DNA of 25,221 nt, taken from positions 1 through 25,221 of the forward strand of contig JAFRJF010000104.1 of NCBI GenBank assembly GCA_017432405.1, written 5' to 3'. The stretch is from Clostridia bacterium (GTDB taxonomy: Bacteria > Bacillota_A > Clostridia > Christensenellales > Aristaeellaceae). Under the pieces are notes generated by a model. The model had not been told where the DNA came from and searched no databases. It saw nothing but the letters and a program-made list of their open reading frames with translations. This document shows positions 1 through 7,452 of the stretch, piece after piece (the first letter of the stretch is position 1; every line of letters starts with the position of its first letter). Position numbers and translations under genes: made by a program.

Positions 1-208
1 CAAAACGACTGTTTTTCACAAGTACACTTCCCTTCATGTATTGTTATACAGACATCAATTGCTTTCTGAATAACGTGATTATTCATTCTGCGTTGGATGG
101 CGTTTTTCCTGCACAGGTGTCGAATAACATATTGAATGTTGACTTGTTCCGGATACAGGCTACAATGTTGGGCGGGATCCGGGAAGATCCACAAATAAGC
201 TGGCTGGG
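1..208. other. Upstream non-coding region of PTS permease gene
   Basis: AT-richer leader with no credible gene. It holds a small inverted repeat, GAATAA at 68-73 and TTATTC at 79-84 with a 5-nt spacer, and the promoter listed separately at 139-166. The inverted repeat lies about 55 bp upstream of the -35 and could be a regulator site, but it is short and this is only a possibility. Confidence 0.5.
139..166 (+). promoter_or_regulatory. Promoter of the PTS IIC / ATPase operon
   Basis: TTGACT at 139-144 and TACAAT at 161-166 are separated by 16 bp, close to the vegetative sigma-factor consensus. Transcription would start near 173, about 36 nt before the ATG at 209. The ribosome binding site is poor (CTGGG directly before the start), which suggests modest translation. 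Confidence 0.6.
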
Positions 209-1306
209 ATGAATATGAGCAATTTCAAGGATTTTTTGGAGCGGAAGGACATCAAAATATCGCTGCGGCGCTACGGCATCGACGCGGTGGGGGCGATGGC
301 GCAGGGGCTCTTCTGCTCGCTGCTGATCGGCACCATCATCAACACGATCGGCACCCAGTTTCACATTCCCTTTCTGACCGCGCCGGTAGCGACGGTGGCG
401 GGGGTGGATTACACCCTGGGCGGCATCGCCTCGGCCATGAGCGGCCCGGCCATGGCGGTGGCCATCGGCTATGCGTTAAAGACGCCGCCGCTGGTGCTGT
501 TTTCGATGATCTCCGTGGGCTTCGCCGCCAACGCGCTGGGCGGAGCGGGGGGCCCGCTGGCGGTGCTCTTCGTGGCGATCATCGCGGCGGAATGCGGCAA
601 GGCGATCTCCAGGGAGACCAGGGTGGATATACTGGTGACGCCGCTGGTCACCATCTGCGTGGGCATCCTGCTGTCCTGGCTGATCGCGCCGCCGCTGGGC
701 AGCGCGGCCATGTGGCTGGGGGACCTCATCAAGTGGGCCACGGAGCTGCAGCCCTTCCTGATGGGCATCGTGGTCTCCGTGCTGGTGGGCATGGCGCTGA
801 CGCTGCCCATATCCTCCGCGGCCATCTGCGCGGCTCTGGGGCTGACGGGCCTGGCGGGCGGCGCGGCGGTGGCCGGCTGCTGCGCCCAGATGATCGGCTT
901 TGCGGTGATCTCCTTCCCTGAAAACCGCTGGGGTGGGCTGGTGTCCCAGGGCATCGGTACCTCCATGCTGCAAATGGGCAACATCGTCAAAAATCCCCGG
1001 GTCTGGATCGCGCCTACGCTGGCCTCGGCCATCACCGGCCCCATCGCCACCTGTGTGTTCGGGCTGAGGATGAACGGCGCGCCGGTGTCCGCCGGCATGG
1101 GCACCTGCGGACTGGTGGGCCAGATCGGCGTCTATACCGGCTGGGTCAACGACGTCGCCTCCGGCGCGAAGGCCGCCATCACCGGCAAGGACTGGCTGGG
1201 GCTGATCCTGATCTCCTTCGTGCTCCCCGCCATCTTCTCCCTCGTCATCCATCTCGGGGTGAAGAAGCTGGGCTGGGTGAAGGACGGCGACCTGAAGCTG
1301 AATTAA
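209..1306 (+). CDS. PTS transporter subunit IIC (PTS_EIIC_2-like membrane permease)
   Basis: A 365-residue polytopic membrane protein rich in Gly/Ala, with about nine or ten hydrophobic segments from residue 25 to 355 and many Gly-Gly loops. This pattern matches the PTS_EIIC_2 (PF13303-type) family of sugar phosphotransferase permeases, and the length is normal for a single IIC domain. No IIA, IIB or HPr gene is next to it, so it is an orphan permease that would need phosphoryl carriers from elsewhere or may work without them. The start at 209 was chosen because the frame opens there; ATG 215 is an alternative and neither has a strong ribosome binding site. The stop codon is 2 bp from the next ATG, so the two are almost certainly cotranscribed. 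The substrate cannot be read from the sequence. Confidence 0.82.
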   Translation: MNMSNFKDFLERKDIKISLRRYGIDAVGAMAQGLFCSLLIGTIINTIGTQFHIPFLTAPVATVAGVDYTLGGIASAMSGPAMAVAIGYALKTPPLVLFSMISVGFAANALGGAGGPLAVLFVAIIAAECGKAISRETRVDILVTPLVTICVGILLSWLIAPPLGSAAMWLGDLIKWATELQPFLMGIVVSVLVGMALTLPISSAAICAALGLTGLAGGAAVAGCCAQMIGFAVISFPENRWGGLVSQGIGTSMLQMGNIVKNPRVWIAPTLASAITGPIATCVFGLRMNGAPVSAGMGTCGLVGQIGVYTGWVNDVASGAKAAITGKDWLGLILISFVLPAIFSLVIHLGVKKLGWVKDGDLKLN

Positions 1307-1308
1307 AG

Positions 1309-2055
1309 ATGACAGACGATGTGATGCGCCGGGGCGCGCTGTTCATACGGGAAGCGGCCATTGTATGGGATGAGGTGCCCAGGGACTCCTACCTGCGGGA
1401 CATCCCGGCCCTGAAGGGCTTCGACCGGCTGGCCTTCGACAGCAATGTCACCTTCTTTGCCGGGGAGAACGGCACGGGCAAGTCCACGCTGCTGGAGGGC
1501 ATCGCCGTGGCCTACGGCTATAACCCCGAGGGCGGCACGCGGAATTACCACTTCAGCACCTACCACGACGTCTCCGAGCTGGAGGAGGCCATTCGGCTGG
1601 TCCGGGGGTATCGCAAGCGCAACTCGGGGTATTTCTTCCGCGCGGAGAGCTTTTTCAACGTTGCCACCGCGACAAATCTGGAATACAACGACGGGTCGAT
1701 GCCGGACTATCACGCCCAGTCCCACGGGGAGAGCTTCCTCGCCTTCCTGCAGGATGAGTGCCGGGAGGGCGTCTACCTGATGGACGAGCCGGAGGCGGCG
1801 CTGTCGCCCCAGCGGCAGCTGACACTGCTGCTGCACATCCACTGCATGGCGCTGGAAGGCTCCCAGTTCATCATCGCCACCCATTCGCCCATACTGCTGG
1901 GCCTGCCGGGGGCGCGAATACTGAACTTCTCCGAGGACGGCATCCAGCCCGTATCATACGAGGACACGGAGAGCTACCAGATCACGAAGCTGTTCCTGGA
2001 GCGGCGCGAGCAGCTGCTGAAGGAGCTGTTCCGGAGCACCGGGGAGGATGGGTGA
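1309..2055 (+). CDS. Small AAA/ABC-type ATPase (COG3910-like predicted ATPase)
   Basis: A 248-residue soluble ATPase. Visible motifs in order are Walker A GENGTGKST (52-60), an ABC-like signature SHGES (138-142), Walker B YLMDEPEAAL with catalytic Glu160, and an H-switch in ATHSP (His192). The order and the short distance between Walker A and the signature fit the compact stand-alone 'predicted ATPase' family (AAA_21/COG3910) rather than a transporter ATPase, which would have a Q-loop and a clear LSGGQ. No nuclease or TOPRIM domain follows, so it is not an OLD-type nuclease. It begins 2 bp after the PTS IIC stop and likely depends on translational coupling, because the purine-rich sequence before it lies in the end of the upstream gene. 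Its role beside a PTS permease is unknown. Confidence 0.85.
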   Translation: MTDDVMRRGALFIREAAIVWDEVPRDSYLRDIPALKGFDRLAFDSNVTFFAGENGTGKSTLLEGIAVAYGYNPEGGTRNYHFSTYHDVSELEEAIRLVRGYRKRNSGYFFRAESFFNVATATNLEYNDGSMPDYHAQSHGESFLAFLQDECREGVYLMDEPEAALSPQRQLTLLLHIHCMALEGSQFIIATHSPILLGLPGARILNFSEDGIQPVSYEDTESYQITKLFLERREQLLKELFRSTGEDG

Positions 2056-2080
2056 GCATCGCCTGACCTGCGATTCTCCC

Positions 2081-2109
2081 TTGCCTGATCCCCGAAACTG
2101 TGGTACAAT
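2081..2109 (+). promoter_or_regulatory. Strong extended -10 promoter of the secreted protein gene
   Basis: TTGCCT at 2081-2086, a 17-bp spacer and TACAAT at 2104-2109, preceded by TGG (an extended -10 TGn element). An AGGAGG ribosome binding site at 2141-2146 lies 8 nt before the ATG at 2155. The gene is therefore an independent transcription unit after the ATPase gene. Confidence 0.75.
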
Positions 2110-2154
2110 ACTCCCGCATTTGTATACCCTACCCGCGACAAGGAGGAAACATTC

Positions 2155-3474
2155 ATGAAAAAACTGCTTGCACTGATGGCAGCGCTGGCGATGCTGCTGT
2201 CCTGCACGGCGGCCTTGGCCGACGAAGCGCCTGCCGACGAAGCGCCCGAAGCCGCTTTGATCGCCTTGCCCCTGACCGTCTATTCCCAAACCGACATCGA
2301 CCGCGATGTGCTGGCGGTGAATCTGGCAGCTATGGGTTACGACGAAAGCGTCCTGATGAAGGCGGACGCCGTCGCCGCAGTGTTGACCGAGGCCGACGAG
2401 CGCCTGACCCTCGACGACACAGGCTTCCAGTGGGATTTGATTCTGGGCGGCAGGGACATCTTCACCGTCGCCGGCGAGGTCACCGATGCCGGTTTTACCC
2501 TGGGCAGTAATCTGTTCCCCAGCCACGTCTTCAGCTTCTCCAATGAGGAGCTGGACAGCATGGCCAGGTCCGTCTCTTCCAAGTACAAGGAGGAAACCAA
2601 GGCCATGGAGCGCATCGACGTGAACGCCCTGGCCAGGGCCATCGCTCCCATCTTCGAAAAATTCACGACCAACAGCCTTGCCGCCTTCAAGGGCGGCGAG
2701 GAAGAGAAGGGCGACTTTTCACTGAACGGCAACAGCTACAATACCATGGCGCCCGTCGATGTGAACCTGGCCGACCTCTCCAGCGCCCTGACCCAGTTTG
2801 AGAAGGACCTGCTGGCCGACCCCACAGTGGCGGTCACCATCGCCCAGTTCGATCGGTCCGGCAAATATACCAAGGCCGTTGAAAAGGCCATCGACCCCGC
2901 CAACGCGCCGGCCCTTCACCTTGAAACCTATGCGAACATCGACGACGAGGGCGACCAGAGCGGCCCCGTCGACACCACCTTCACCCTCACCATGCCCGGC
3001 CAGAAGGACCCCGCCGCCAGGGGCGACGTGCTGGTGGACGGCGAGGATGTGACCGCTACCGTCCAGTCCCTCACCACTGACGCCAACATGACCATGACCG
3101 CCAGGAGGACCGAAGCCGGCCACGTCTACAGGGGGGATCTGAATGTCAAAGGCCTGTACTTCGGCTGTGTAGCCGAGGTGGGCGAAAAGGACGAGAAATA
3201 CAACGACACCGACATCTATTTCCTCGATCCCCAGAACAGCCTGCTCCGTCAGAGCAGCACCATGACCCATGAGGGTGAGCGCACCTTCGACCTGAGCAAG
3301 GGCGCGCCCGTCACCCTGGCTGACCTCACCGCCAAGAATAATAAAGCCGTCATGACCAGCCTGGGCATGGACGCCACGATCGGCGTGGCCGGCATCACCG
3401 CCGCGGCCAGCGAGGCCCTGCCCGAGGAAGTCAGCGCCATGCTGGCGCTGTTCAGCCTCTCCGCAAAGGGCTGA
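2155..3474 (+). CDS. Secreted protein of unknown family
   Basis: A 439-residue protein with a clear export signal: MKK, a hydrophobic core, then TAALA before Asp-Glu-rich sequence, suggesting cleavage near residue 23. An LLSC sequence at 14-17 could instead act as a weak lipobox. The mature part is acidic, has no hydrophobic segments and is rich in beta-type stretches with alternating Thr/Val. The final third (LYFGCVAEVG, IYFLDPQNS) looks like repeated beta strands. I do not recognise a domain. It has its own strong promoter and a terminator on both sides of its role, so it is probably a well expressed single-gene unit for an extracytoplasmic protein. Confidence 0.8.
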   Translation: MKKLLALMAALAMLLSCTAALADEAPADEAPEAALIALPLTVYSQTDIDRDVLAVNLAAMGYDESVLMKADAVAAVLTEADERLTLDDTGFQWDLILGGRDIFTVAGEVTDAGFTLGSNLFPSHVFSFSNEELDSMARSVSSKYKEETKAMERIDVNALARAIAPIFEKFTTNSLAAFKGGEEEKGDFSLNGNSYNTMAPVDVNLADLSSALTQFEKDLLADPTVAVTIAQFDRSGKYTKAVEKAIDPANAPALHLETYANIDDEGDQSGPVDTTFTLTMPGQKDPAARGDVLVDGEDVTATVQSLTTDANMTMTARRTEAGHVYRGDLNVKGLYFGCVAEVGEKDEKYNDTDIYFLDPQNSLLRQSSTMTHEGERTFDLSKGAPVTLADLTAKNNKAVMTSLGMDATIGVAGITAAASEALPEEVSAMLALFSLSAKG

Positions 3475-3547
3475 TCCCGTCGTGACCACGCCAAAGCCCT
3501 TCCATCCGGGACAATGATACCGGGGAAGGCAGGGGCGGAATCGAAAA

Positions 3548-3585
3548 AATACCAGCGACCAGAAGAAGGTTGCTGGTATTATTTT
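3548..3585. terminator. Bidirectional terminator between convergent genes
   Basis: Arms AATACCAGCGACC (3548-3560) and GGTTGCTGGTATT (3568-3580) pair with one G-U and a 7-nt loop. A T-rich tail (ATTTTC) follows on the plus strand and an A6 run at 3544-3549 precedes it, giving a U tract for the minus strand. It would stop both the secreted protein transcript and the regulator transcript ending at 3602. Confidence 0.85.
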
Positions 3586-3601
3586 CGATAACAGCCGGTG
3601 C

Positions 3602-4594
3602 TCATTCGCCGTATTGCGCGGCCAGGCGGCGGGCCTCGGCCTTCATCTTCTGCACCACGGGGCCGGGGCCGGTGATGCGTATGCCGTCGCCCAGGGCCAT
3701 GATCCAGCCGAAAAACTGGGCGCTGACGGCCACGTTGACCTTGGCCTCGAAGTGATCTTCGTCGGTGGGCACCAGCAGTATGTCCTTGCCGAAGCGGTCG
3801 ATCAGCACGCCCACCATGCGATTTTCGCCCTCCAGCGTCACGGCGGTCTCCTCGCCGCCGAACATGCCGAACACGCTCTTGGCGTAGTGGGCCATGTCGA
3901 AGGCCTCCACGTGCTCACGGCCCAGGCGAGGCTGGTCGGTCACGGTGATGCGCTGCATTTTGTCCACGCGGTAGTGCTTGATCTTGTCGTCCGCGGCGTC
4001 GTGGGCCACCAGATAGTAGTTCTCGTCGTCCCAGGTCAGGCACCAGGGGCTCACCTGGTACCACTTGCCGCCCCGGCGCAGGGCCATCTCCTTGTTGACG
4101 GTCCACTGGCTGTACTGGAAGCGGATCTGGAAATTGCCGTTGATGGCGGTGTGCAGCTTGTCGATGTTGTAGTAGATGGATTCGTTCATCGTCTTGACCC
4201 GCCCGGCGATGATCACCTGGCGGTGCAGCTGGCGGGCCTGCCATGCGCTGACCAGCCCCTCCAGCTTGCCGATCAGCTCCCGGGACTTCTTGTCGGTGAT
4301 GAACTTCGCCGCCTGCACCGAGTCTACCAGCAGCTTCAGCTCCGGCAGCTCGAATTCCCGGGACGCGAGGCTGTAGAAGGTGTTGTGGCCCACGTGCTCG
4401 CTGATGATGTCCAGGCCGAAGCGGCGCAGCTCCTCGAAATCGGCGTACAGCGTCTTGCGGTCGGCGTTGACGTCATATTCCCCCAGCCTTTCGATGATCT
4501 GGGGCATGGTCAGCCCATGCTCCTCGTCCGTCTGCTCGTGGAATATCTTCGCAAGGTACAGCATCTTCAGCTTTTGATTTGCGCCCTTGGGCAT
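3602..4594 (-). CDS. WYL-domain transcriptional regulator
   Basis: A 330-residue DNA-binding protein. The N-terminus (1-75) is a helix-turn-helix: KMLYLAKIFHEQTDEEHGLT, then DVNADRKTLYADFEEL, the typical 'R-KT-Y-D---L' recognition helix. The middle is helical, and residues about 140-215 form a WYL-type domain with YQVSPWCLTW and ENYYLVAHD, a WYL variant with Tyr first. The C-terminal region (about 240-330) matches the WYL C-terminal extension. WYL domains usually sense a ligand or nucleic acid; the ligand here is unknown. The start at 4594 was chosen because an AAAGGAGG site (4610-4603) lies 8 nt upstream; the frame stays open further up only inside the AraC gene. It follows the AraC gene by 35 bp and is probably cotranscribed with it. 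Confidence 0.88.
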   Translation of the reverse strand: MPKGANQKLKMLYLAKIFHEQTDEEHGLTMPQIIERLGEYDVNADRKTLYADFEELRRFGLDIISEHVGHNTFYSLASREFELPELKLLVDSVQAAKFITDKKSRELIGKLEGLVSAWQARQLHRQVIIAGRVKTMNESIYYNIDKLHTAINGNFQIRFQYSQWTVNKEMALRRGGKWYQVSPWCLTWDDENYYLVAHDAADDKIKHYRVDKMQRITVTDQPRLGREHVEAFDMAHYAKSVFGMFGGEETAVTLEGENRMVGVLIDRFGKDILLVPTDEDHFEAKVNVAVSAQFFGWIMALGDGIRITGPGPVVQKMKAEARRLAAQYGE

Positions 4595-4629
4595 CGATTG
4601 CGCCTCCTTTATTAATTCTGATTTGTCCC

Positions 4630-5523
4630 TCACTTCTCCCGGTGCAGCCTGACCCCGCTTTCGGGCAGCGAGGCGCATGCGCTGGGACTGATGCCGAAGG
4701 TCTGCCGAAAGGCGCGGTAAAAGGCGCTGTAGTCGGAAAAGCCGCATTCCTGGCAGGCTCCCGAGGCGCTGGCCCCGTGGCTGATCATGGTGTAGGCGGC
4801 GTCCAGGCGCATCCGCCGGACGCATTCCGCCGGGGTCATGCCGGTGACCTGCTTGAACTGGCGGGTCAGCGTGTTTTTGTCCATGAAGAAGGTTTCGGCC
4901 AGATCCGTGACGCTCAGCCTGTCCTGCAGGTGGGCGGAGATATACTCGTACACGCGCTGTATATCGCCGTAGCGCCGGGCGGCCCGGCCGATCATCGCTC
5001 CCGGCTCGCGGGAGAGCACCCGGCTGATGTGAACCAGCAGCTGGGCCACCACCAGGCGGTTCAGGGTGGAGCTGTCCAGGTCGTTCAGCTGCTTTTCGTG
5101 CAGCAGCGAGAACAGCAGCCCGATCATCAGTTCGTAGGTCTCCGGGTCCGGCACGATCAGGTTGCGCCCCTTCAGGCCGTCCCCCAGCAGGTTGCGAAAT
5201 CGCGGCAGCAGCCCGGTCAGCGATTCCACGAAGGAGGGGTTCAGCCACAGCACGAAGCGCTCCACCGTCATGTCCTTCTCTGGCACGCTGGAAAAATGCA
5301 CCTGGCCCGGGGCGATCAGCAGCAGCCTGCCCGGCCCTACCCGGTAGCGGTGGCCGTCGATCACGAATTCCAGACCCTCGGTGCGGGAGAAGTAGATTTC
5401 GTAGAAGTCGTGGCTGTGGGGTTCGATGTGGCCCGAGGCCGGGTCGAAGCGGTGGTAGATCTCAAAATCGTCCTGCTGCATCACCTGGCGGGCAAAAAAA
5501 GGGGAGACATAGGACATATTCAT
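4630..5523 (-). CDS. AraC-family transcriptional regulator with cupin sensor domain
   Basis: A 297-residue regulator. An N-terminal cupin domain (about 15-100) contains EPHSHDFYEIYF and the following beta strands ending GPGRLLLIAPGQVHFSS, as in sugar-sensing AraC proteins. The C-terminal 100 residues hold two helix-turn-helix motifs: LSVTDLAETFFMDKNTLTRQFKQ and the family signature GFSDYSAFYRAFRQTFGISP. A GGGAGGT ribosome binding site sits about 7 nt before the ATG. It is transcribed away from the TRAP/uronate cluster across a 250-bp shared promoter region, so it is the natural candidate for that cluster's ligand-responsive regulator. The ligand is presumably a sugar acid (inference). Confidence 0.92.
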   Translation of the reverse strand: MNMSYVSPFFARQVMQQDDFEIYHRFDPASGHIEPHSHDFYEIYFSRTEGLEFVIDGHRYRVGPGRLLLIAPGQVHFSSVPEKDMTVERFVLWLNPSFVESLTGLLPRFRNLLGDGLKGRNLIVPDPETYELMIGLLFSLLHEKQLNDLDSSTLNRLVVAQLLVHISRVLSREPGAMIGRAARRYGDIQRVYEYISAHLQDRLSVTDLAETFFMDKNTLTRQFKQVTGMTPAECVRRMRLDAAYTMISHGASASGACQECGFSDYSAFYRAFRQTFGISPSACASLPESGVRLHREK

Positions 5524-5552
5524 CCGCGGCTACCTCCCTCTTTGTTACATGC

Positions 5553-5581
5553 ATTATAAACGAAAATGATTTTTTTTGCAA
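5553..5581 (-). promoter_or_regulatory. Promoter of the AraC/WYL regulator unit
   Basis: On the minus strand, TTGCAA (5581-5576) and a perfect TATAAT (5558-5553) are separated by 17 bp. Transcription would begin near 5546 and cross the GGGAGGT ribosome binding site before the ATG at 5523. Confidence 0.7.
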
Positions 5582-5674
5582 TGCTCTTCGTGAGAATAGC
5601 CATAGACTTTACACGGAAAATGTGATTAAATGGTGTTAACCAAGCAACATGATTTGGGCAGCAGTTACAAAATA

Positions 5675-5715
5675 TAGGATTGCCCTTTACAAAACTGCCG
5701 GTTATGTGATAGAAT
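5675..5715 (+). promoter_or_regulatory. Promoter of the TRAP/uronate cluster with direct repeats
   Basis: TTTACA (5686-5691), an 18-bp spacer and TAGAAT (5710-5715) with an extended TGA element form a plausible promoter. TTACAAAA occurs twice in direct orientation at 5675-5682 and 5687-5694, the second overlapping the -35. Direct repeats next to a -35 are the usual arrangement for AraC-family activation, but the 12-bp period is shorter than typical AraC half-site spacing. Confidence 0.6.
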
Positions 5716-5725
5716 AGAGACAGTC

Positions 5726-5750
5726 ATATCAGGAGATGAATTCCTGATAT
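5726..5750 (+). promoter_or_regulatory. Palindromic operator-like site in the dctP leader
   Basis: ATATCAGGA (5726-5734) and TCCTGATAT (5742-5750) are perfect inverted repeats with a 7-nt centre. They begin about 10 bp after the -10 box, so they would lie just downstream of the transcription start. A bound repressor here would block elongation; alternatively the RNA could form a hairpin before the AAGGAGG ribosome binding site (about 5763). Confidence 0.55.
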
Positions 5751-5776
5751 ACAATAAGGTTTAAGGAGGATTCCCC

Positions 5777-6793
5777 ATGAAAAAGTTCCGTTTTGTACTG
5801 TGCCTCATGATGGCGGCGCTGCTCTTCTGCCAGTTCGCGCTGGCTGAAGCCCCCGATGCTTCCGGCGACCCGGCCGTGACCCTGGTCTACGCCGAGGTGA
5901 ACAATCTGGAAGATACCGTTGTCGGCCAGGTGGCGCTGCACTTCGCCGAGCGCGTCAACGAGCTGACCGGCGGCACCGTGACCATCGACGTTCAGGGCGC
6001 CGGCGTCCTGGGCTCCGAGGGTGACTTCTGCGACGACATGATCGGCGGCATCGGCACCATCGATATGGCCCGCCTGTCCGTCTCCACGCTGACCGGCTAC
6101 GGCGAGAACGGCGTTCCGAAGTCCAAGCTGCTCTGCCTGCCCTTCACCTTCGCCAGCCGCGATCATTTCTGGAATTTCGCGGGCAGCGAGCTGGCCCAGC
6201 AGTTCATGGACGAGCTGTATGAGCAGGGCCTCGGCCTGCACGGCCTGTTCCTCGGCGAGGAAGGCTTCCGCCACATCTTCTGCAACAAGGAAGTCAAGAA
6301 CCTGGACGACCTGCAGGGCCTGAAGATCCGCGTCTCCACCGACCCGACCATGACCGGCATGATCGAGGCCTTCGGCGCTTCTCCCACCGTCATCGCCTAC
6401 AGCGAGCTGTACACCTCCCTGCAGTCCGGCGTCGTGGACGGCGCTGAGAACCCCGTCGGCAACTACAAGTCCCAGTCCTTCTACGAGGTGGCTCCCTACA
6501 TGCTGCTGGACGGCCATCAGCTGGGCGTCATCGAGCTGGTCATCACCGACATGGCCTGGAATAAACTGACCGAGGCGCAGCAGGAGTGCCTGAAGATCGC
6601 CGCCAAGGAGTGCCAGGCCTATAACAAGCAGCTCTCCGAGAAGGTCGAGGAGGACACCCTGGCCGAGCTGGGCGACAAGATCCATGTGGTTGAAGTCGAC
6701 AAAGACGAGTGGATCGCCAAGAGCCAGGACGTCATCGCGGCCGCGATCACGGGTTACGAGGATCTGTATCAGCAGATCCAGGACCTGAAGTAA
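5777..6793 (+). CDS. dctP: TRAP transporter substrate-binding protein (DctP/YiaO family)
   Basis: A 338-residue extracytoplasmic binding protein. A signal peptide (1-23, ending in ALA) is followed by the DctP fold. Family hallmarks are visible: NLDDLQGLKIRVS with Arg185, the residue that normally salt-bridges the substrate carboxylate; EAFGASPTVIAYSELYTSLQSGVVDGAENP (about 197-226) with Asn225; and LVITDMAWNKL near the C-terminus. TRAP carriers import organic acids, and the Arg supports a carboxylated substrate such as a uronate or keto-aldonate, in line with the downstream enzymes. The length is normal. An AAGGAGG ribosome binding site lies just before the ATG. It is the first gene of the cluster and is followed by a strong hairpin that probably raises its level over the membrane subunits. 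Confidence 0.95.
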   Translation: MKKFRFVLCLMMAALLFCQFALAEAPDASGDPAVTLVYAEVNNLEDTVVGQVALHFAERVNELTGGTVTIDVQGAGVLGSEGDFCDDMIGGIGTIDMARLSVSTLTGYGENGVPKSKLLCLPFTFASRDHFWNFAGSELAQQFMDELYEQGLGLHGLFLGEEGFRHIFCNKEVKNLDDLQGLKIRVSTDPTMTGMIEAFGASPTVIAYSELYTSLQSGVVDGAENPVGNYKSQSFYEVAPYMLLDGHQLGVIELVITDMAWNKLTEAQQECLKIAAKECQAYNKQLSEKVEEDTLAELGDKIHVVEVDKDEWIAKSQDVIAAAITGYEDLYQQIQDLK

Positions 6794-6838
6794 CAGGATT
6801 CTGCTGTCTGAGCCAATCAGGCGGTATGAACCATGCCG

Positions 6839-6885
6839 GATGCAGAGAGAGCCAACTCTCTCTGCATCTTTGAGTACAGAGAGAG
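6839..6885 (+). promoter_or_regulatory. Intercistronic hairpin with an alternative fold over the dctQ ribosome binding site
   Basis: GATGCAGAGAGAG (6839-6851) and CTCTCTCTGCATC (6856-6868) form a perfect 13-bp stem with a CCAA loop. The same CT block (6856-6864) is also complementary to CAGAGAGAG (6877-6885), which runs into the purine-rich ribosome binding site of dctQ. The two folds exclude one another. Without a T run the first stem is more likely an mRNA stabiliser than a full terminator. Confidence 0.7.
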
Positions 6886-6901
6886 GGGGAGCGGTTGCAT
6901 C

Positions 6902-7450
6902 ATGCAAGCATTGAAAACTTTCTACGACTGGATGTACAAGATCACCATGTTCATCTGCAAGCTCCTGCTGGTTGCGGACATCCTGGTCGTCAGCTTTACC
7001 GTACTGGGACGCTATGTCTCGTTTATCCCTGACCCCACCTGGACGGAGGAGATCACGCTGACGCTGATGTCCTACATGGCGGTGCTGTCCGGCGCGCTGG
7101 CCATCCGCAGGGGCGCCCACATCCGCATGACCGCCTTCGACCGGTACCTGCCCCAGAAGCTGCTCCATATACTGGACATCCTCGCGGACATCGGCGTGCT
7201 GGCCCTGGGCATCATCATGATCGTCGAGGGCTTCAAGTATGCTGACGGCATCGGCGGCAAGGGCTTCTATCCCAGCCTGCCCTGGTTGAGCAAAAAATAT
7301 ATGTACCTGCCGATCCCGATCGCCGGCATCGCCATGGTCATCTTTGAACTGGAATCGCTGTTCAACAATGTTCTCAGGCTCCTGGGCAAGAAGACGTATG
7401 TAGACAAAGAAGCCAGCCTTGAACAGCAGGTCACGGAAGGAGGAAACTGA
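6902..7450 (+). CDS. dctQ: TRAP transporter small permease (DctQ/YiaM family)
   Basis: A 182-residue membrane protein with four hydrophobic segments (about 18-38, 50-70, 93-113, 134-155), the expected topology for the 4TM TRAP small subunit. The loop after the first segment carries the family pattern PTWTEEITLTLMSYMAVLSG followed by RRGAHIRM. The start at 6902 was chosen because the extra 23 residues available upstream overlap the hairpin region and do not resemble the family, and a GAGGGGGAG purine tract lies about 11 nt before this ATG. Its stop at 7450 is 2 bp from the dctM start, and the dctM ribosome binding site lies within this gene's end, so the two subunits are translationally coupled. 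Confidence 0.92.
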   Translation: MQALKTFYDWMYKITMFICKLLLVADILVVSFTVLGRYVSFIPDPTWTEEITLTLMSYMAVLSGALAIRRGAHIRMTAFDRYLPQKLLHILDILADIGVLALGIIMIVEGFKYADGIGGKGFYPSLPWLSKKYMYLPIPIAGIAMVIFELESLFNNVLRLLGKKTYVDKEASLEQQVTEGGN

Positions 7451-7452
7451 GA

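Noticed and set aside
1309..2055. OLD-family or Gabija-type defence ATPase
   Set aside because: The protein ends soon after the H-switch with no TOPRIM domain, and no UvrD-like or other defence partner is nearby.
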